Counted from the stretch's first letter, positions 28,394 through 38,314 are shown. The stretch is DNA of 64,000 nucleotides from Haliscomenobacter sp. (GCA_016713275.1 JADJPL010000013.1:124001-188000); one strand, 5' to 3'. Numbers and translations: made by a program. Notes: generated by a model from the sequence alone, not told the origin.

Positions 28394-28915
28394 ATGACCA
28401 TGAACCCATTCCGTTTATTGCCCGTTCTGCTTTTCGTTTCTGTTTTCTTGCTTTCCTGCCAGCCAAAGTCCAAAGATATCGCCAGCCCGGCGCCTTCCGA
28501 ACTGGTAGTCTATGAAGCATTCGACGACTTCGCTCCTTTGCTGGAAAACAAAAGCGATACCGCTTACGTCATCAACTTTTGGGCTACCTGGTGCGCCCCT
28601 TGCGTGGAAGAAATGCCGTATTTCGAAACGCTCCACGAACGCATGTCCGGAGAAAAGGTCAAAGTATTTCTGGTCAGCCTGGACTTCAAAAAAGACCTGG
28701 ATACCAAACTGAAGCCGTTCCTGGAGGAAAAAAAGTTGAAACCCACGGTGATGATGCTGGCCGATGGGCGGTATAACGACTGGATCGACCGCGTCACTCC
28801 GGAATGGAGCGGCGCTATTCCGGCTACCGTGGTCGTAAAAGGAGGCGAATTGCGCTTTTTTGGCGAACAATTTCCCAGCTACGAAGCGTTGGAGAACTGG
28901 GTGAAAGGCATATAG
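28394..28915 (+). CDS. TlpA-like thioredoxin-fold lipoprotein
   Basis: 173 residues. A lipoprotein signal (LLPVLLFVSVFLLSC) leads into a thioredoxin-like domain with INFWATWCAPCVEEMPYFE, the WCxxC redox motif. Similar proteins (TlpA/ResA) reduce or oxidise periplasmic cysteines, for instance in cytochrome c maturation. The translation start may be ATG 28394 or ATG 28400. Another redox protein follows after 33 bases on the same strand, so the two form a small thiol-redox operon. Confidence 0.88.
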   Translation: MTMNPFRLLPVLLFVSVFLLSCQPKSKDIASPAPSELVVYEAFDDFAPLLENKSDTAYVINFWATWCAPCVEEMPYFETLHERMSGEKVKVFLVSLDFKKDLDTKLKPFLEEKKLKPTVMMLADGRYNDWIDRVTPEWSGAIPATVVVKGGELRFFGEQFPSYEALENWVKGI

Positions 28916-28948
28916 GGCTAATGTTTTTTTTCAATAAATTAATATAGG

Positions 28949-29563
28949 ATGAAACAAACGTTCAAATTAGTTGGGCTGCTCCTTGCCGGCGCGGCATTGT
29001 GGATGGCAGCCGGCATGCCGGACTCCGGGCTTAAGGTAGGGGACACCGCTCCGGATTTCCGCCTCAAGAACATCGATGGTAAGATGGTTTCCCTGAAAGA
29101 TTACAAAAAAGCCAAAGGCTTTATTGTAACCTTTACCTGCAACACCTGTCCGTATGCCGTCATGTATGAAGACCGGATTATCGAATTGCACAAAAAAATG
29201 GAAGCGAAAGGATACCCGGTAATCGCTATTCAGCCAAACGATCCAAGCGTGCAGCCTGGCGATAGCTTCTCCAAAATGCAGCAAAGGGCCAAGGAAAAGA
29301 AATTCCCCTTTGCTTATCTGATGGATGAAGGCCAGAAAGTGTACCCTCAGTACGGGGCAACCCGCACCCCGCACCTCTTTTTGCTGGACAACAACCTGAA
29401 AGTTCGCTATTTCGGCGCTCTGGATGATAACGCTTCGGATGCCACCGCCGTAACCAAGCGTTATGTGGAAGATGCTATCGCGGCTCTTGAAAAAGGAAAA
29501 GACCCGGAAGTCACCTCCACCAAAGCGGTCGGCTGTACGATCAAAGCCAAGAAAGTGAATTAG
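28949..29563 (+). CDS. Exported thioredoxin/AhpC-TSA family protein
   Basis: 204 residues. Signal peptide (FKLVGLLLAGAALWMAAGM), then VGDTAPDFRLKNIDGKMVSL and the redox motif FTCNTCPYA with a CxxC. GATRTPHLFLLDNN contains the cis-Pro. A C-terminal stretch is Cys/Lys-rich (VGCTIKAKK). The family is peroxiredoxin/resolvase-like and periplasmic. The terminal TAG is the first part of a TTAGACG heptamer. Confidence 0.88.
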   Translation: MKQTFKLVGLLLAGAALWMAAGMPDSGLKVGDTAPDFRLKNIDGKMVSLKDYKKAKGFIVTFTCNTCPYAVMYEDRIIELHKKMEAKGYPVIAIQPNDPSVQPGDSFSKMQQRAKEKKFPFAYLMDEGQKVYPQYGATRTPHLFLLDNNLKVRYFGALDDNASDATAVTKRYVEDAIAALEKGKDPEVTSTKAVGCTIKAKKVN

Positions 29564-29651
29564 ACGTTAGGTGTTAGACGTTAGACTTTAGACGTTAGAT
29601 GGTAACAGATCTCTACCCTCTAACGTCTAACGTCTAAAGTCTAAAGTCTAA
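29560..29651 (+). repeat. Heptanucleotide array (TTAGACG)n with its complement, hairpin
   Basis: TTAGACG-type units start with the stop codon of the preceding gene and run to about 29600. After about 20 bases of unrelated sequence the complementary CTAACGT/CTAAAGT units run to 29651. The halves can form a long stem. The unit is the same as that after ruvX (3021-3190), over 26 kb away. Confidence 0.85.
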
Positions 29652-29676
29652 TTTGAGGTTTTACGAATGTTTTAGG

Positions 29677-29706
29677 GGCAAGCGGGTTTTTCCGCTTGCC
29701 TTTTTT
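29677..29706 (+). terminator. Intrinsic terminator
   Basis: GGCAAGCGG and CCGCTTGCC form a 9-bp stem, followed by TTTTTT. It serves the redox operon upstream. Confidence 0.8.
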
Positions 29707-29728
29707 ATTGGCAGTCAGGGGCAACACC

Positions 29729-29749
29729 GGTCTTTTGAGACAGCCCCGG
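29729..29749. repeat. Solo terminal repeat of element A
   Basis: GGTCTTTTGAGACAGCCCCG, plus one more base, matches the right end of element A (8910-8930) with a one-base difference. No left end is found nearby, so this is a remnant. Confidence 0.5.
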
Positions 29750-29808
29750 CAGTTTATGGGAAGTTACCTGGCCATGGGAGAGGGTATCCCAAGTTGCTTC
29801 ACTTTTCC

Positions 29809-31945
29809 TTATTGAACGGTCTTTTTTGCGGTAATCAAAACGTCCACACCAATGCCGTCGTCAGGATTCCAAAGGTGGTCTGTAATAGTGGCACGAGGCC
29901 CGGCCATATCGCTGAGTGGGTAAGTACGACTGCACAAGCGGCGGCTGGTAGTGCCAAGCTCACAACGGTGGGCGGGGTCTTGGTTGATGAAAGAAAATTG
30001 GTCGTCGTCACCGGTACCCCAGTCTGTATTAGCATCCTGGTCAAAAAAGGCATAATAGATAACGAGGTAGCCCCCTTTGGCCTGACCTGGCGGGTAGGTG
30101 AAGCTGACCTGGGCTCCTGGTAGGAAGGCTCCGCGGGTATCAAGATCCATTTCCTGTAAGCCGTCCACATTCATGAGATGATTGTTGCCGTTGCTGTGGA
30201 TTGGCTGATTGCCAGCGGTAAAGGCTTCCACCCATATTTTGCCATAGAAATCGTAGTCTGTTTCAGGGTTTGTGGCGTTAATAGAGGCATCGTTTAGCGT
30301 GATGGTCGTGATGCTTTCATCGGCGATGGCCTTGGGTTCGCAAAGCTCGTAGGTGAAGTTGTCTGTAGCATCCATAAAGCGCATAACGCGACCACTTAAT
30401 GTAGAAAACTGAAGCTTAATAGGTTGTGCCACCTGGTAATTGGCCGATAGCAGGAAATTTTGGATGGTGGCCTCGATATTATCCACGGTACAAGTGCCGA
30501 TGCGGTCGCTACGGCCACCAACTGCATAGAGGGTCACGAAGGTTTTGGCTGTTGCGTTGGCAGTATAGCTGTTGAGGCTTACGTTTACGCCAGCAATGCC
30601 AGCCTCAAAAGCAGCCTTCAAATCAGCATGCATGGAATTGCTGATATTCTCAACTTCCACCTTGGCAATGATGCGAACGCCGTAAGTTACGGAGGAGATA
30701 TAGCCTAAATCGGCAGCCTCGGCAGGTAATGTCTCAAAGAAACCAGCCTCAGTGGCGGGGCGGGCGGAAATGGTGAAAAGTTCTTTAGTAGCCTCAAAAT
30801 AGAGGGTTTTGTAGTCACGGGAATTCTTAATCTCCATACCGGCCTCGGCGCTGAAAAAGGCGTAGTGTCCACCCACACCTAACTTGAGTGCGAACTCGCT
30901 TTTATTCGTAATGGCACAAGAATAGTACCGCATATTCTGCATGGAGGTGCGTTCTGCCTTGGTAGTATGGCGTGCATAGAAATTTGCCACCGCCTGGTTG
31001 AGTGCCGCGGTCGGGTTGGTTTACAATTTCCTGGATGGAGTTGTTGGGGCCGTCGAAATTGCGCACCGTGGTGGTAAGTTGTACCGGAAGTCGGCCTTGC
31101 CCGTAAGGGAACTTATCGCGGCTAAGAAGGTTTCCGTTGAATAAGTCGCGTACATCATAGATAAGGCCCGGGGCAAAGTATTCGATGAGGTTACCGTTGG
31201 AAATGGTCATGATCTCGTCCTTTTCCACCGTACTGACTTTGGTAGTATAAGTTTTGCAGGTACCATCGTCGTTGATGAGCTTGGGTGGGGATTTGGTATC
31301 CACCGTGTGCTTTTCCATGTATTCCCGTGGGTCGAGGATGCGTCTGACTTTGCCACCACCGGGTACATCAAATTCAAATGTTTGACTAAATATTCCCGAC
31401 GGGATTTGTGTCTTGGATTTCGGGCCAATAAGCAGGCTGTTCACGGGTTCAAAGAAAAACCATTGCATGGCATTGGGATATTGCACCACGCCGCGCCCGT
31501 TTTCGGTGATGTGGTTGCCGCCATGGATATTCCAATACATCCGCGATTGTTCACATTGAACGGCATGGCTACCGTCACCGTTAATGTTGCTGGTGAGCCA
31601 AAATTTAAGATTGCCTCGGTTCACAAAGTCCCATTGAATAACACGGGCATTGGCTTCGAGGCTCTGTCCCTCCACGTTGAGGTAGCGCCCACTATGCACG
31701 GCTTTGATGAATACTGAGCCATCGGGCTGGTTTTCCACCACAAATTTGTGATTGTCGTTGGTGGCAAAATCCCATTGAATGAGCGGGGCGCCATTGTTTG
31801 GGTCAATGCCTGCAATACCGAGGTATTTGCCATTGGCGCCTTTGATGTAATAAGTGCCGTTGGGCACTGCAGCAATAAGGTGGAGGGTGAAGAAAAGGGC
31901 GGCCATTATGTTTCGGCAATGCCCTAAGAAGGATGAAATGTGCAT
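29809..31945 (-). CDS. Cholesterol-dependent-cytolysin-like protein with N-terminal R-type lectin domain, frameshifted
   Basis: The product would be about 710 residues. A signal peptide (MAALFFTLHLIAAVPNG) is followed by a ricin-type beta-trefoil (GKYLGIAGIDPNNGAPLIQW, GRYLNVEGQSLEANARVIQW, three Q-x-W-like repeats). After a linker comes a thiol-activated-cytolysin core: IEYFAPGLIYDVRDLFNGNL, SIQEIV..TNPTAALNQAV, YISSVTYGVRIIAKVEVE (pneumolysin YISSVAYGRQVYLK), DLKAAFEAGIAGVNVSLNS, and YAVGG. The Trp-rich undecapeptide ECTGLAWEWWR of classical toxins is absent; the C-terminal part looks like a different beta-sandwich. The frame breaks near 31020, where TAAACC should be TAACC. The inner region has lower GC than its neighbours. 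It is predicted to be secreted and pore-forming, which is not proven here. Confidence 0.8.
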
Positions 31946-32356
31946 AAACGGTCAGGTTTTTTGGTTGTCCAAATCGGACAAGTGCAAAGCTGTTCCCAAA
32001 AAAGTCCTGATGCAAGGCCGGATTTTTATTTGGAGCGTGTGGGTTTTTATATGGCGTCGCTGGCGCCTCGACTCCCTTTGGTCACCAGCGACGCTACTCG
32101 GTCTCCAACGATTTCACTCGGTCTCCGACGACTCCGTTTGGCGCCCTCTACAATCCTGGCGCCCGAGTGTCTCTAACCACAAAAAGTGACGAAAAACCAG
32201 TAGGGTCCGGAATATTCATTCTCCGTTTCCTGGACATGGTCTTCGTTTTAATGGTAACGAAATTTATGCTTTTTTTACCTTATTGGTGTGTCCAGTTTTT
32301 GGGGAGTACTTCACTTTTGAGGCCGGCCTGAATGGAACGCAGGCCGGCCCCCCGGG
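31946..32356. other. Gap of about 410 bases without a gene
   Basis: Contains the palindrome described above, two tandem-like copies of ACTCGGTCTCC(A/G)ACGA between 32094 and 32132, a stretch resembling repeat D (GGCGCCTCGACTCC), and a GC-rich hairpin GGCCGGCCT...AGGCCGGCC at about 32322-32350 just past the stop of the leftward adhesin gene. Short open frames on both strands look unreal. Confidence 0.5.
31965..31981. promoter_or_regulatory. Palindrome TTGTCC-N5-GGACAA upstream of the cytolysin-like gene
   Basis: A perfect 6-bp inverted repeat with a 5-base spacer lies 20 bases before the start codon of the cytolysin-like gene. The position and symmetry would suit a repressor or activator site. 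No regulator is adjacent, so this is a guess. Confidence 0.3.
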
Positions 32357-35010
32357 TTATTTCAGTTTCAGCATTCGCATGGTCTGCTTTTGCCCAAGCG
32401 AAGGGATTTCAAGGGTATAGGTCATGACGCCGGGAGGAAGGCTTTCCACCGGGAGGGCGATCGTGTAGAATCCGGTAGTAAACCCGGCGTCCTGGCGGTA
32501 CAGCACCCGGCCGTGCAAATCCCGAACGGTAAGCACAACCTGGCCGTCCTGCGGAATAAAGAACCGCAGTTCCGTGTTTTCCTGGAAGGGGTTGGGGAAG
32601 TTTTGGTCAACCCAGAGTCCGGCTTTGGCGGGGTCGTCCTGGAACAACCCGGCTGGGCTGGCCCCCCGTGCATTCGATGTTTCCGGACAAACCACCCCGC
32701 CGGCTTGCACCGTTACCCGGGCCTGGCAGTAGTTGTGGTTATCAAACTTATCCCAGGCGTGCATTTCCACGTCGATGGTTTTGCCTGCGTCGTCACAGGT
32801 GAACTTCAGGGATTTGCTGTACCGGTTGGGCTCCTCGCCGCGGCGGTTTACGGAGAATTCCGTCACCAGGTAGCGGTTGGGGTTGGCGGGGTCGGGCATG
32901 CTGACCAATTGCCCGCTGCAATCGAAGGTTTTACCTGCAAGCAGGTCCCAATAGTTCATGAGGACTTCTCCATTGCTTCTCAGCGTAACGGTGCGCTGGA
33001 ACTGGCAGAAGGGATAAGGGCCGGTTTGGTCCTCCACTTCAAAAGGAATAGCCGTTTCGGCGCTGGTATTACCGCAGGCGTCTTTAACCGCAACGTACAA
33101 GTTGTAAGAACCTACGGGAATATAGTCCACTTTGAGGCTGAAGCTATCGCGTCCGAATTGCTGGGCAGTCCAATAAAAGTCGTAGTAGCGGGGATCGACC
33201 CGGGAGTTGGGGTTGCTGCGCAGCCCGATCTTGACGTTGGCCAGGCTCAGCGGTTCGGTGCAATTGTCGGCGGCGCGGAACCCGATTTGAGCCCTGCCTT
33301 TGCAATCCGTCAGGCGGCTTGGGAAGCTATACCCGGGCGCGCCCGCAATGACCGGCGCTCTGGAATCGCCCATGTTGATCACCTGGGTATACCGAAATCC
33401 ATAAAACCGGCCGTTGCCGCATTTGGGCAAAATCTGGGTGCGCTCCTCCGGATCAGGGATGGAGTCGGCGCTCAGGTAAAGCTCCTGGATCCCGTCTCCA
33501 TCCATATCCCGGATGAGGGCATACAATCCCTTAGGGCCAACCGATTTTTTCAAAAGGGGCAATTCGCGGTCCAGCGTGATGTATTCCGTACAGGCATCCG
33601 CCGGGGCGCAAGGATTGGTTATGGTAAAGGTGCGATACAACACGTCGCAGGAACGCGGGGTGAACGGGGTTACCCAATCTTCTACCGTCACCTTGAGCGT
33701 GTCGCAACTGCGGGATTGAACCTTGGTTTCGGACACCGCAAGTTCGGAAGGCGAACATTCTTCCACCGTGACATCCGCCGGGAATAGAATATCGAAATTA
33801 CTCACAGGGGAAAGGTAGATCGTCTGGGAAACCGTTTCCAGGAGGATTCCAACCGGCGATTGCTTGGAAACCGTCCAGGTGCGGGTGATTTTGCCCGCGC
33901 CACAGCTCAGATCAGACGACAGATCGTAGTCGACGCTCATCTGGGCGCATTCATTACCGCTTAGAATCTGAAGATCGCCAAACTGCGCGGTGACCGATTT
34001 ATAAAACTCCGTGTCAAAGGTGTCGGCAGCCAGCAACAGGTCGAGCCCGGCGCATCGCATTCCATTTCCAGGTCTGCGGGCCCCGTCAGCTGGATCCGGC
34101 CGGCATCCTGGATCGTCACTTTGCTGGTGCAGGAGCTTACATTTCCACTATGATCCATGACCAGGAGCTCCACGGTAGGATCGCCCTGGATATCCGGGCA
34201 GAAGAAATCGACATAGGGCAGGGCAGGGGTGTACAGTTTGCCGTTCGGGCCGGGGGTAAAATGCTCTTCGGGATCGATGCGGCCGTTAAAGTCGCCGTCC
34301 ATCCCGTCGTTGGTGGAGATGAGCCCGTCGCCGTCCAGATCGTACCCATAAAAGAGGAGGTTGCTGAAGTATTCTGGTCCGACCAGGCGGCGGGCCTTGA
34401 CCCACTTGACACCGCTGCAATTGTCGAAGGTCCCCGCATTGATCCGGCTGACGTAGATCCGGTCGATCGGGTATTTGTCGAAAGGCGGCCAGGGGAAAGG
34501 ATACAGGGTTGCGGTGAGGTTCGGCGCGCAAAAGACGCGGGGCGCCTCGACGTCGTCCACGTTAAACAACACGGTATCCTGAAACGCATTGCCGCAGGTA
34601 TCGGTAATGCTCAGGATGAGCCGGTGATTTCCCTGCGGAATGGCCTCGATGCGTTGCTCTTTGACCAGAAATAGGGCATTCTGCCAGGACGAGTCCGGCT
34701 GAAGCGTCTGCCCTTTGATTCCATTAAGCTGGGAAGACGCGCAGAGCGGGAGCGAAAAATCCAGGGCAGCAGACAGGGAAGCGAGGTCCAGTGGTAGCTC
34801 CGCCTTGCAGGCGCTTCCCTGTAATGGAAGCGTCACCGGGTAATTGGGGCCAGGAGACAAACCGGGCCCGCTTGCCGGAGCGAAATGGATACTGGCAGCA
34901 GGAAGCGTGTGAAGGTTTGAGGAACCAGGATCGGGATTAGCGATCAGGAGGGAGCTCAATAGAGCAAATGCAGGCGCAAAGCCATGCAACACGACAGAAG
35001 TACTTTTCAT
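32357..35010 (-). CDS. Secreted T9SS-dependent multidomain protein (HYR-like), frameshifted
   Basis: About 880 residues from ATG 35010 with a signal peptide (GFAPAFALLSSLLIA). The middle contains several beta-sandwich modules with repeated short motifs of the SITDTCGNAFQDTVLFNVDD type (cf. VAVKDACGNTSAETAIPF), which look like HYR/Ig-like repeats. The C-terminus is a type A T9SS sorting domain (NFPNPFQENTELRFFIP, GRVLYRQDAGF, LPPGVMTYTLEI). The frame breaks near 34050, where GCG-CC-GGG has lost one base. If joined, it is a surface or secreted structural protein exported by type IX secretion. No enzymatic domain seen. Confidence 0.78.
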
Positions 35011-35150
35011 TGTTTTCAGGATTATGTTCGTCAAACGAAAAGCTTCCAAAGAGGACGATTCTTTTTCCGCTTTCCATGTAAAAAGTAACCCGTAAAAGGG
35101 CGGCCTTTCACATGGCGTAAAGTTAGGGGAATTCCGTGAAAATTTTGTTG

Positions 35151-36097
35151 TCAGGCCTCTTTTTTGATCAGATAGCTGGCATGAATTTTTTTGTTCCGGA
35201 AATCGGGAGGGATGGTTTTAGAGGTGATATCCAGGATGTCCGGGGAGTTAAGCTGTTCTTTTCCAGGCGAAAATTCCGGTAGTTAGTAGAAAAGAACAGC
35301 GATCCCCGGGAGCCAACTGGTTCAGGCAGCCATTGATGAGTTTGGGATGATCGCGCTGGGTGTCCAGCACCTCCTTCATCATTTTGCTGTTGCTGAACGT
35401 AGGCGGATCGAGGATGATCAGGTCGTACAGGGTGGTCGGGGATTGGTCGAGCCATTGGAGCACATCCGCGCGGACGAACGCGTGCTGGGGGCCGGATAGG
35501 CCATTGAGTCCCAGGTTGCGCTGGGCCCAGGCGAGGTAGGTGTTGGACAGATCGGCGGTGGTTGTGGAAACGGCGCCGCCCGCTGCGGCGTAAACGGTGA
35601 ACGAACCGGTATAGGCGAACAGGTTCAATACCTTTTTGCCTGCCGCCCATTCCCTGACCAGCGCTCTTGCGTTGCGGTGATCGAGAAACAAGCCGGTGTC
35701 GAGGTAGTCGCTGAGATTGACCAGAAATTGAAGGCCGCCTTCCTGGACGACGATTTCATGCCGGATGTCGGCGGTTTTTTCGTATTGCTGGGTTCCTTTC
35801 TGCCGCTGCCGGGTTTTGACGAAGATTTGCTCCGGGGGCAGTTCAAAAACCCGGGCCAGCGCCTCCGTGGAGCTCTCCAGCCAAAGGGCGTGCTCCTCGG
35901 GAGTAAGGGGAGTGACGGCGTTGGTATTCCGATACGTGCAGATAGTTTTCGTAAAGGTCGGCCGCCAGAGGAAACTCAGGCATATCGGCATCGTACACCC
36001 GGTAGCAGGAAATAGCTTCCCTGCGCGCCCACTTCTGGAGGTGTTTCCAGTTTTTGCGCAGGCGGTTTTCGAACATGGTGAAATCGGGAAGCGGCAT
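35151..36097 (-). pseudogene. RlmK-like class I SAM-dependent rRNA methyltransferase, three frameshifts
   Basis: The intended product is about 315 residues, like the C-terminal RlmK half of RlmKL. The first frame carries MFENRLRKNWKHLQKW and YDADMPEFPLAADLYENYL. A break near 35920 moves the reading to a frame with LTPEEHALWLE, then NLSDYLDTGLFLDHR, LNLFAYTGSFTVYAA (SAM site) and DLIILDPPTFSNS (DPPxF catalytic loop). A further break near 35300 (GGGGATCG) and another near 35255 are needed to reach SLFFSTNYRNFRLE and the C-terminus IPPDFRNKKIHASYLIKK. RlmK would methylate G2069 of 23S rRNA. With three breaks this is listed as a pseudogene, though the clustered indels also fit poor local sequence. 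Confidence 0.75.
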
Positions 36098-36107
36098 AAG
36101 GACACAA

Positions 36108-36512
36108 CTATTCGGCAAGTATAATAAAAACGGTTTTTCTGGTATCAGGGTTTATCTTTTTTTCCCATGGCCGGCGATACATAAACGTCAAGACGAACCT
36201 CCCTTTTTCGTCTGCCCGATAGCGGAAGCGCTGCAAGTCGGCGTTCTTGGCGTCTTCTTTGGTCAGTTGCTCTTTTTGAAGAAAAACAAGTCCTTCGGGG
36301 AGCTCTCCTTCCATAATCCACTGGAAGCCAGTGCCCATTTGCGCCTCCAGGACGAGCGCGAAGGGTTCTCCAACCTTTACGTGCATAGTAGTCGTATCGT
36401 TTTGCGCGTTTTCCCAAGATCCGGATATGGGCCGATGGGTACAACCAGCTTGCCCCAGGGCGCACATCGAAAAACAAGCGAATGCCCACATGGGCCAGGA
36501 TTGCGTTTTCAT
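36108..36512 (-). CDS. Chagasin-type (I42) cysteine protease inhibitor lipoprotein
   Basis: About 134 residues from ATG 36512. The signal (FACFSMCALGQAGC) looks like a lipobox. The inhibitor fold motifs are visible: VGEPFALVLEAQMGTGFQW, matching the chagasin L2 loop NPTTGYxW, and FVLTFMYRRPWEK, matching the L6 loop RPW. Such proteins block papain-family proteases. The gene lies about 130 bases downstream of a papain-family protease gene on the same strand, so the pair may be protease plus inhibitor. Being exported, it may protect the cell surface or regulate the protease. Confidence 0.82.
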   Translation of the reverse strand: MKTQSWPMWAFACFSMCALGQAGCTHRPISGSWENAQNDTTTMHVKVGEPFALVLEAQMGTGFQWIMEGELPEGLVFLQKEQLTKEDAKNADLQRFRYRADEKGRFVLTFMYRRPWEKKINPDTRKTVFIILAE

Positions 36513-36642
36513 AGGTTGCGGTTTTAAGCTTGGCACGCTATGGGTAAGAAAAAAGGGTGTTTTTACTCCTTCTTCCTTTTTCGGAACAAAGGGGAAAAAC
36601 ACCCATCTCTTTTTAGCATTAAAGAAGCCTGAACAAATCAGC

Positions 36643-38124
36643 TTATTTTCTCATGTATTCCAGAGACGGATCGGGCCTGCCTACATAGCAAGTCCGGGTA
36701 AATCCATACTTTTTAATGATAGCCAGGGCCATCCGGGCCTCTTTTTCGGAAGCGCCAAAGTCAAAGAGTAAGCTGCTACCATCCGTGATTTTCCAATTGC
36801 TGCCAATTTTCTGAACCTTCAGGTTTCCAGGGGTGAAGCCGATGCAATCCTCTCCTGCCTGCGCGCCCGCCGGCGCGGCATTGCCTTTGATCCAATATTC
36901 CATCGAAGGATCGGGACGGCCCACGAAGCATTGCTTGTTTAATTGATACTTTTTGATCAATTCCATGGACTTCTCCGCTTCGGCTTTATTGGGGAAAAGC
37001 AGCAAGGCTTTACTCCCTTCGATGAGCCGGTATTGTCCACTGCTGCCATAGGCCTGAATTGCCAACTTCGCGGGATCGAAATAGATGCAGTCGTCCAGTT
37101 TTTGGGCTTCGACCCATAAGCCTCTCCGGCCAATAAAGTTGGAGCCATATTTGATCCACATATATCCATCTTCTCCCCAATCCGTTCCCCAGGAGTTTTT
37201 GATCAGGAACGCTTGTTTCGTGTTATCCCATCCAACAATAGCTACGACGTGATTGGTGCGCGGATCTCCGCCTACATTCTCATTAAACACCCCGCCTGCA
37301 TAGTTCTGGAATAAATCGGTTACTAATAGACTCGTCACTACTACGCCGTGTTGGCATATTGCTTCTTTGATCTGCTGGGTAGTCGCAATTTGGCCTACAT
37401 CGCCGGACGGATGGATAACTCCCCATTTATAGGCGTAATAAGCCGTATTCGGGCTGCCCGATGCGCAGGCTACCTTGGAAGGTTGATAGGGATTGGCGGC
37501 TTCTGTATCGACGTTCTTTTTTAGATTGACCATCCATTCGAACACTTCCCAGGAATACCCGCCAACGCAATCTCCAGCATTAGAACAATTCAGGACCTGC
37601 CTTTCAGAAACATCGGTAACGGCAGGACTTACTCCGTTGATCAGAACATAACTCGATTCAAATGCAGCCATCGTTCCGAAAGCCCAACATGACCCGCATC
37701 CCCCTTGATCCCGGACTGGGGTGACCAAGCCGCGGCTCCGGAGGTCCAATTTGCTGGCAGTAGCTGCACAACCAGATAACCCCAATTGAATAGGGTGGAA
37801 GGAAGCTGGAACTTCCCTGAATTGGTTCAGCCTGCTGTAGGTAAGGTTTAATTCCTTGATCTTGGCAACCTGAGCGGCTGTGGGTTCTTTTTCCCCGGTA
37901 ATCCGGGCAATTGGAAGATTGCTCACCTTCGTGTTTCCAACAACAAACGTGTACTTTTTCGTCGTGATTTCCTTGCGTAAATTGACCAGTTTTGTCTTCA
38001 GTTCAGGAGTAGCTTGTTGTTCAAGTTTCTGGTACTTTGGAGAGAGCGTAACCGTAGGTTGCCCCAAAATCTGCTGACCTGTTACGCAAAAGACAAGAAG
38101 CGAAAGAAGGAAAACCTTTTTCAT
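36643..38124 (-). CDS. Papain-family (C1A) cysteine protease with tandem C-terminal modules
   Basis: 493 residues. Signal peptide (VFLLSLLVFCVTGQQILG), a propeptide of about 100 residues, then the protease: VRDQGGCGSCWAFGTMAAFE (catalytic Cys), TNHVVAIVGWD (His) and FLIKNSWGTDWGEDGY (Asn). After it come two related modules of about 65 residues, each with FxPxxL, a Ser/Gly loop and a closing (C)YVGRPDPS(L/M)EY motif: CFVGRPDPSMEYW and CYVGRPDPSLEYM. The modules look like a domain duplication, possibly for binding or retention. No T9SS sorting domain. The chagasin-type inhibitor gene follows. Confidence 0.9.
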   Translation of the reverse strand: MKKVFLLSLLVFCVTGQQILGQPTVTLSPKYQKLEQQATPELKTKLVNLRKEITTKKYTFVVGNTKVSNLPIARITGEKEPTAAQVAKIKELNLTYSRLNQFREVPASFHPIQLGLSGCAATASKLDLRSRGLVTPVRDQGGCGSCWAFGTMAAFESSYVLINGVSPAVTDVSERQVLNCSNAGDCVGGYSWEVFEWMVNLKKNVDTEAANPYQPSKVACASGSPNTAYYAYKWGVIHPSGDVGQIATTQQIKEAICQHGVVVTSLLVTDLFQNYAGGVFNENVGGDPRTNHVVAIVGWDNTKQAFLIKNSWGTDWGEDGYMWIKYGSNFIGRRGLWVEAQKLDDCIYFDPAKLAIQAYGSSGQYRLIEGSKALLLFPNKAEAEKSMELIKKYQLNKQCFVGRPDPSMEYWIKGNAAPAGAQAGEDCIGFTPGNLKVQKIGSNWKITDGSSLLFDFGASEKEARMALAIIKKYGFTRTCYVGRPDPSLEYMRK

Positions 38125-38144
38125 ACTAGTTTTGGGATTTCAGG

Positions 38145-38160
38145 TTAACAATACTGTTAA
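38145..38160. promoter_or_regulatory. Palindrome TTAACA-N4-TGTTAA upstream of the C1A protease
   Basis: A perfect inverted repeat of 6 + 6 bases with a 4-base spacer lies about 20 bases before the protease start codon. It could bind a dimeric regulator controlling the protease and perhaps the inhibitor. Confidence 0.3.
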
Positions 38161-38314
38161 AACGCTGAAAAAGAGAAAGTAGTATAGCGAAGGGATGGTT
38201 TCGGAGGGCCATTTTGTCCGAAATCAAGCCAGAACCAAGGCGGGAAAAATACAAACAAAACAGCCCAAGCGAGGCGCCTGGTCCAGCTTCGGGCAGAAAG
38301 GAAAACGTAACCCG

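Noticed and set aside
32286..32312. Insertion-sequence end next to the adhesin gene
   Set aside because: TGTCCAGTTTTTGGGGAGTA looks like an IS terminal repeat from memory, but no partner end or transposase was found.
32390..33787. Long open plus-strand frame opposite the T9SS adhesin
   Set aside because: The adhesin strand has a signal peptide, repeats and a T9SS domain; the opposite frame has no recognisable features.
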